From an uncultured Kiloniellaceae bacterium (GTDB lineage: Bacteria; Pseudomonadota; Alphaproteobacteria; Kiloniellales; Kiloniellaceae): a stretch of 64,000 nucleotides of DNA. A program made the translations under genes and the position numbers. Positions 59,721 to 64,000 of the stretch are shown here, piece after piece (within the stretch, counting starts at the first letter, position 1; each line of letters opens with the position of its first letter). Under the pieces are notes generated by a model. It did not search any database. It saw only the letters and a program-made list of their open reading frames with translations, and was not told the DNA's origin. Location of the stretch: assembly GCA_947500035.1 (NCBI GenBank), contig CANMQP010000024.1, forward strand, positions 1 through 64,000, read 5' to 3'.

Positions 59721-60725
59721 TTAACGGGCACGCAGAAGTGTAAGAAAACCGGTGACGCGTATCACATCTACAGGGAGTGTATTCTCGATGGCGTTTAAAG
59801 CCCGGTCCGTATCGCTAAAATCGATGACGCCGGTAAAGCGCTGATCAGCAAGTCCTGAATCCAAAAAGACGATGGCACCAGGCCGGTAACGATCAAGTTC
59901 TTCAACGACTGTCTTCAGGGTACGGTCGGCAAAAACAAGTTTTCCGCTCCGCCAAGACGCAATAGCGCCCGCATCAGCCGACCCACTAACAACTCCCGCG
60001 GTTTTTTCGAAGCTGGCTGTCTGGCCCGCTTGCAAAGTCAGACCATTCTTCGTGGACTTAAGATCACCCTCACTCGCAAACTCTACCGTGCCTTCAAGCA
60101 CGGCGAGCCTCACACCCTGCGCTCCTTCGCGCAAATTGAATTCCGTGCCGACAACACGGGTAACACTTCCGCCCGCCAGAACCACGAAAGGTCGCTCCTG
60201 ATCAGGAGCGACATCGAAATAGGCTTCACCTCTCAGAAGTTCAACCTGACGGACTTGGCCTGTAAAATCGAGGGAGATAGCGCTCTCGGTATTGAGTCTT
60301 ATGGTCGAACCGTCCTCGACCTCAACCAACTTGCTCTCTCCGACCGCGGTGAAGTGATCAGCCTGAAACCGCTCGTAACCCCCGAGTGCCCAAACCCCGA
60401 CACAGGCACCCAATGCGAGACAGGCGGCCAACGCACCTGTACGTCGCGCCCAGTGACGCTTTGGTGACATCGCTACTGCTTCTGTCTGAAGAGTTCGGAC
60501 TGAATGCTGCTTTGGTGTAGAACCTGCTCTTGTATCCGGCACTCCACCCAGCTCATTCCAAAGCGCCTCAGCTTCCGCGTATGCCGTTCGATGACTGGGG
60601 TCTTGATCAAGCCAATTCTGCAGATCACGTCGATCGATCTCATCAGCCGTGTCAGAATGCACCCGCACAAACCAAGCCGTCGCCTCTTCAGCTAACTTGT
60701 CCTCAGGCAGTTCAAATGCGTGCAT
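59721..60725 (-). CDS. FecR-family anti-sigma/signal transducer
   Basis: 334 residues. N-terminal DUF4880-type segment (AEEATAWFVRVHSDTADEIDRRDLQNWLDQDPSHRTAYAEAEALW), a single transmembrane helix (ALAACLALGACVGVWALG), then the FecR periplasmic domain (DGSTIRLNTESAISLDFTGQVRQVELLRGEAYFDVAPDQERPFVVLAGGSVTRVVGTEFNLR). A C-terminal STN-like part follows. It relays occupancy of the STN-type receptor to the sigma factor. Lies between the receptor and FecI genes. Confidence 0.93.
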   Translation of the reverse strand: MHAFELPEDKLAEEATAWFVRVHSDTADEIDRRDLQNWLDQDPSHRTAYAEAEALWNELGGVPDTRAGSTPKQHSVRTLQTEAVAMSPKRHWARRTGALAACLALGACVGVWALGGYERFQADHFTAVGESKLVEVEDGSTIRLNTESAISLDFTGQVRQVELLRGEAYFDVAPDQERPFVVLAGGSVTRVVGTEFNLREGAQGVRLAVLEGTVEFASEGDLKSTKNGLTLQAGQTASFEKTAGVVSGSADAGAIASWRSGKLVFADRTLKTVVEELDRYRPGAIVFLDSGLADQRFTGVIDFSDTDRALNAIENTLPVDVIRVTGFLTLLRAR

Positions 60726-60856
60726 CGTCAATTAGCCATGCCGGTGACTATGGATTGTAAAGAGCAGATAACCTGCTTTCGTCCAATCACTCAACCTCGT
60801 TTTCGTAACAGCTTACGCCGACCACGAGTGGAAAAACCGTGACAGGACCTGCCCCG

Positions 60857-61375
60857 TCATTCCTCTACGGCCTTGAGCCGTTGGCGGCATCTCAGCATCG
60901 CCTTGATAATATGTTTCTCAACCATATTTCGGGAAATCCCCAAGCGTTGCGCTATCTCGCTGTTGCCGAGGCCGTCCAACCTGCTCATCAGGAAGACTTC
61001 GCGGCAGCGCGGCGGCAGATCATCGACAGCATCGGCCAGGATTTGTAGTCGCTGACGGCCCATCGCAGTCGCTTCGGCATTCGGCTTCGGGCAGATAACA
61101 TTCTCCACCGTCGTCCCACCGTCGACGAGACCGTCCTGTCGTTTCTCCCGCGAAAGCCGGTCGCAGGCAGCATTCGCGGCCACTTGAAAGAGATACGCCC
61201 GGGGATCGCGAATTCCATAGCGAGGAGCCAATCGGAGGAGCTTGAGATAAGCTTCCTGCATAACCTCGGCTGCCGCCTCTTCACAGCGCAGCATCCGTAT
61301 CAGGAAGCGTTGCAGTGCGACACGGTGTTCTACATAGAGCTCCTCAACCGCAAGCTCATGCGCCGATGCGTCCAT
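60857..61375 (-). CDS. FecI-type ECF sigma factor
   Basis: 172 residues with region 2 (RFLIRMLRCEEAAAEVMQEAYLKLLRLAPRYGIRDPRAYLFQVAANAACDRLSRE) and region 4 (DAVDDLPPRCREVFLMSRLDGLGNSEIAQRLGISRNMVEKHIIKAMLRCRQRL). These are the hallmarks of FecI-like ECF sigma factors. First gene of fecI-fecR-receptor, so it drives the receptor operon when the ligand is sensed. A Fur-like site and a 16-base palindrome lie upstream. Confidence 0.95.
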   Translation of the reverse strand: MDASAHELAVEELYVEHRVALQRFLIRMLRCEEAAAEVMQEAYLKLLRLAPRYGIRDPRAYLFQVAANAACDRLSREKRQDGLVDGGTTVENVICPKPNAEATAMGRQRLQILADAVDDLPPRCREVFLMSRLDGLGNSEIAQRLGISRNMVEKHIIKAMLRCRQRLKAVEE

Positions 61376-61461
61376 TTTTCAACCTTTTCAATGAACAGCC
61401 TCAGCTCATGACCTGCTCTTAGCTCGTGTCATGCGGCGGTGCTCAGAAACTTCCCCTAGCT

Positions 61462-61500
61462 TATCGTTCGAACGATATAGCAAATGACACTCATTCGCAA
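61462..61500. promoter_or_regulatory. Palindrome and Fur-like site upstream of FecI gene
   Basis: TATCGTTCGAACGATA (61462-61477) is a perfect 16-base palindrome. It is followed directly by GCAAATGACACTCATTCGCAA (61480-61500), an imperfect inverted repeat of Fur-box type (AATGA...TCATT). Both are about 90-125 bases upstream of the sigma factor start. Fur would give iron repression; the palindrome's binder is unknown. Confidence 0.6.
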
Positions 61501-61572
61501 ATAGGGCTATTTCGGCGATGCAATCCGTCCTTTGGCTTACCTTGCTTTGGATCATGCTTTAATTTTTTTTAA

Positions 61573-61589
61573 GAATGCGTATCATTATC
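61573..61589. promoter_or_regulatory. Fur-like box upstream of AraC-type regulator
   Basis: GAATGCGTATCATTATC resembles half of the Fur consensus (ATCATTATC) with an imperfect second half. It lies 130 bases upstream of the AraC gene. Confidence 0.45.
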
Positions 61590-61719
61590 AAAGTTACGTG
61601 GAACGGTTTCTAAGGATGGGATCCGCAAAATCGGATCGGGCTCCTAAAAAGCATTTCTGCGGGACTTACACACTCAGATTCGCCCAGATGCATGGCCTAT
61701 TGAAAAAGGAGTGCGTTGA

Positions 61720-62700
61720 ATGAACCAGCCAGGCATCACCACTACCGAACTGGAACATCCATCGGATATTACCCCGCGCAAGATCGGCAAGCTTGCCGAG
61801 GCTCTGCCCGTCATGGCACCGAAGGTTCAAACTTCGGTCCAGCTTCCCGTCTTTGCCACAGGCGCCATCACAGCCACAAAGCTGTCACGCGGCATTCTCG
61901 TTATCTGTGCGGAGATGCGCGGCGTCCGGCAGATCACGGCAGAGACCGAGGCTTTACCTGGAATTCAGATCGAGGCACGCCTTATCGGCCGCTCCTTCTC
62001 TAAAGAAACGTCGCCACCGCACCGCACTGCCGCGATCGAGAGCGACACCCTCTCTATTAACGGCTTCCACAAAGCGAGCCCCTGGAACGTCGAGATGCCC
62101 GCACAGTCGGCCTTTGAAGCCGTCTCCATCTCTTATCCGCTGAGTTTTCTCGAAGATCTCGACCGCATGGACAAGGTTCTCTCGGCCAGGGCGAGGGAAT
62201 TGGTGGACAGGCGTATTTGCTGCCGGCAGTCCATGAGTCTCGCGCAACGCCTGCCCTTTGTAAAACTGCAACAGCTTTGCCTGGATCCCATGGGCAACAA
62301 GCTTCGAGCGGAAGCGATCGCTCTTGAACTGCTGGCAGATGTCATCGATACACAAAACGGCGCGCAGGATAGCTCGGCGGAAGCGCAAGGCCTGGTTGAA
62401 CACGCGCAAAAGACCATAGACGCGATGCTGTCCGATCCACCGAGCATTGCCGAACTGGCCCGTCTTCTCCGTGTATCCGAGACCCGGCTCAAACGCACCT
62501 TTTCCAAGGCCACTGGCCAGGCGGTCGGCGCCTACATGACCCAGCGGCGTCTGGAGGCAGCCTGGGACTTGGTTGTGATGGGCTTACCCTTGGCAAAGGT
62601 CGCCAACGAGATAGGTTATGCCAGCCCCGAAGCCTTCTCCAAGGCCTTCCGCCGGCACTATGGCCGTAGCCCAAGCTCAGCTCGCATAGCGCGATACTGA
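61720..62700 (+). CDS. AraC-family regulator (PchR-like)
   Basis: 326 residues. The N-terminal 220 are an effector-binding region without strong motifs. The C-terminal AraC domain has both HTHs: PPSIAELARLLRVSETRLKRTFSKATGQAVGAYMTQRRLEAAWDLVVMGLPLAKVANEIGYASPEAFSKAFRRHYGRSPS. Architecture and position beside a TonB receptor resemble PchR/YbtA-type siderophore regulators. It is upstream of, and co-directional with, the second receptor, which it may activate. Confidence 0.92.
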   Translation: MNQPGITTTELEHPSDITPRKIGKLAEALPVMAPKVQTSVQLPVFATGAITATKLSRGILVICAEMRGVRQITAETEALPGIQIEARLIGRSFSKETSPPHRTAAIESDTLSINGFHKASPWNVEMPAQSAFEAVSISYPLSFLEDLDRMDKVLSARARELVDRRICCRQSMSLAQRLPFVKLQQLCLDPMGNKLRAEAIALELLADVIDTQNGAQDSSAEAQGLVEHAQKTIDAMLSDPPSIAELARLLRVSETRLKRTFSKATGQAVGAYMTQRRLEAAWDLVVMGLPLAKVANEIGYASPEAFSKAFRRHYGRSPSSARIARY

Positions 62701-62800
62701 CAAAGAACACACTCATCCTCCCCGTGCAGAGCCGCCGAAAGCATGACCGGATCGGACAGGTCAACGAACCGATTGGACCGGTCAGAGAACTGGATATTGC

Positions 62801-62817
62801 TTGCGAATCGTTCTCAA
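62801..62817. promoter_or_regulatory. Fur-like box upstream of second receptor
   Basis: TTGCGAATCGTTCTCAA, read on the minus strand as TTGAGAACGATTCGCAA, matches the GAGAAT-GATT-CGCAA style of iron boxes and lies 34 bases before the receptor start. Confidence 0.6.
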
Positions 62818-62850
62818 TAACCCCATCAGATTTTGAAGCCGGGGGGAGTT

Positions 62851-64000
62851 ATGTATTTCAGTTCGAGCATGAGGTCTTATCGGACACAAAGGGGTTGCGT
62901 CCTGCTCAGCGTTCTAACGGCTCTGTCAGGGCAAGCCGCTGCGCAGGAAACAACACCCATCATGCTTGACCCGATCGTGGTCCAGGGTGAGCGGCAGGAG
63001 AAATCCCTTCGCGAAACGCGCAGCAGTGTGACTGTATTCCAAGCTGACGAACTCGAACGCAGATCCGGCGAAGAGATCAATGACCTGGTCAATGGAACAC
63101 CGAACGTAAACGTCCGCGGCCTGAGTGACGTCCCGAACATCCGAGGTGTCGAAGGCGGTGGGCCAGGCGGGATTGCCAACACCGCCCTGGGCGGTACCTT
63201 GCCGCGTGTATCACTCGTCATAGACAACGTGGCCCGCCCGGCAGCCCTGCCGAACTCGGACACCTCAAGTCTATGGGATGTGGAGCAGGTCGAGGTGTTG
63301 AAAGGCCCGCAGACGACCTTGCGCGGACGCTCGGCAATCGGCGGCGCGATCGTCGTGAAGACCTTCGATCCGACTTTCGAGCCGGAGGCGGCAGCACAGT
63401 CGGTCTTCGAATTTGATGAGTTCCACGGGCCGACCAGAGTCTTCAACGGCATGGCCTCGACCGGCATCGTCGAAGACAGGCTGGCAATACGCGGCACGTT
63501 GGAACATCAAGCCGGGGACGATCCGAGAGAAATCGTCAACACACCTGCAGGCCGCGACGATAACAATCTTACCGAGTTCAGACAGACTCGCGCCCGTGGA
63601 AAGCTGCTCTTTACGCCGCAAGGCGAGAGCGGCCCTTGGCGGATTCTAGGAACTGGAGAATATCAAGTTGGTCGTACGCCGCAAACACGTGCCACGGTGC
63701 AAAGCACCGGTTTCACCGATGGTCAGGTCCGCGCATTCTCTGACCGCGAAATCGATTATACGACGGGCGGCCTACGGCTCTTCGACACGGAAGCGGGGAC
63801 TGCCGCGATCAATGCGGGTTACGAATTTTCCAACGGCATGACGTTGCGCTCGATCACCAGCTACGCCATGACCGACTATAAAAGCCGGGACGAGCAGCCC
63901 CAGAGCTTCTTCTTCGACTTTGATGAAGGCATACTCAATCAGGACCTGTTGCTGGAGTTCGGCGAAAAAGTGGACGAATTGAGCGGCCTGTTAGGGGCGT
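62851..64000 (+). CDS. TonB-dependent receptor, N-terminal part (partial, runs off window)
   Basis: ATG at 62851 with GGGGGGAG just upstream; the frame stays open to the end of the window (383 codons). A signal peptide (RGCVLLSVLTALSGQAAAQ) is followed by the TonB-box-like LDPIVVQGERQEKSLRETRSSVTVF and the plug domain: LERRSGEEINDLVNGTPNVNVRGLSDVPNIRGV, WDVEQVEVLKGPQTTLRGRSAIGGAIVV. Barrel strands begin at about residue 190. No STN domain, unlike the receptor at 57094. Probably under the AraC regulator and Fur. Confidence 0.92.
   Translation, partial: MYFSSSMRSYRTQRGCVLLSVLTALSGQAAAQETTPIMLDPIVVQGERQEKSLRETRSSVTVFQADELERRSGEEINDLVNGTPNVNVRGLSDVPNIRGVEGGGPGGIANTALGGTLPRVSLVIDNVARPAALPNSDTSSLWDVEQVEVLKGPQTTLRGRSAIGGAIVVKTFDPTFEPEAAAQSVFEFDEFHGPTRVFNGMASTGIVEDRLAIRGTLEHQAGDDPREIVNTPAGRDDNNLTEFRQTRARGKLLFTPQGESGPWRILGTGEYQVGRTPQTRATVQSTGFTDGQVRAFSDREIDYTTGGLRLFDTEAGTAAINAGYEFSNGMTLRSITSYAMTDYKSRDEQPQSFFFDFDEGILNQDLLLEFGEKVDELSGLLGA

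Larger units (their letters stand above)
61376..61719. other. Divergent intergenic region of FecI and AraC genes
   Basis: 344 bases without a gene. It holds a Fur-like site at 61480-61500, a perfect palindrome at 61462-61477 and a second Fur-like element at 61573-61589. Both promoters must lie here. Confidence 0.6.

Noticed and set aside
1-64000. CRISPR arrays, tRNA or rRNA genes.
   Set aside because: No regularly spaced direct repeats with unique spacers and no tRNA cloverleaf or rRNA sequence was noticed by reading; a dedicated search was not possible.

Overview
The window looks like a stretch of alphaproteobacterial chromosome carrying a large mobile or accessory region on its left. The taxonomic hint is indirect: a complete Ti/IncP-type trb mating-pore operon, many TRAP transporters (DctP/Q/M type and TAXI/fused type), IclR- and LysR-controlled aromatic/amino-acid genes and a FecI/FecR iron block, all in GC-rich sequence. 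A marine or soil Rhodospirillales-like organism fits, but this is inference. No rRNA, tRNA or CRISPR array was seen.

Bases 1-15,300 are accessory DNA, much of it visibly AT-richer than the right half. A WD40 protein tail (STAND-type C-terminus) is followed by two related tyrosine recombinases that point away from each other (880-1869 minus, 5120-6130 plus). Between them lie a small ADP-ribosyltransferase-like gene, bracketed by two copies of a dif-like Xer-type site, and a large lipoprotein of unknown function. A three-gene operon (TIGR04255 protein, HTH protein, unknown protein) follows, then a structured region encoding a 41-residue amphipathic peptide, a broken SRAP gene, an SSB, several HTH or unknown small genes, a DUF3644 protein with a HEPN motif, and an unknown gene flanked by 53-base inverted repeats.

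Bases 14,500-27,300, mostly on the minus strand, carry a SprT-like peptidase, small exported and membrane proteins, an XRE regulator and the full set trbB-C-D-E-J-K-L-F-G-H-I in canonical order. No relaxase or coupling protein is present, so this is a mating-pore module rather than a complete conjugation system. A 119-base segment with 21-base inverted ends lies in the gap that follows.

Bases 28,000-39,000 are metabolic: a family-5 peptide ABC importer operon, a LysR regulator, and an opposed operon of TRAP transporter, cupin and N-carbamoyl-amino-acid-hydrolase-type M20 enzyme. Bases 39,200-43,200 hold remnants: a fumarylacetoacetase-family fragment, a 2,4'-dihydroxyacetophenone-dioxygenase-like cupin, an SDR and an N-truncated alpha/beta hydrolase that abuts an N-truncated FecCD permease with its ATPase, marking a rearrangement breakpoint.

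Bases 43,200-52,800 encode a coherent pathway: IclR regulator, thioesterase, FAD hydroxylase, aryl-CoA ligase, gentisate 1,2-dioxygenase, fumarylpyruvate hydrolase, maleylpyruvate isomerase and a TAXI-TRAP importer. Together they suggest degradation of salicylate (or a close relative) through the CoA thioester and gentisate to pyruvate and fumarate.

Bases 52,900-64,000 are an iron block with Fur-like boxes: bacterioferritin, siderophore-interacting protein, TonB, PepSY membrane protein, STN-type TonB receptor, FecR, FecI sigma factor, AraC regulator and a second receptor that runs off the window.
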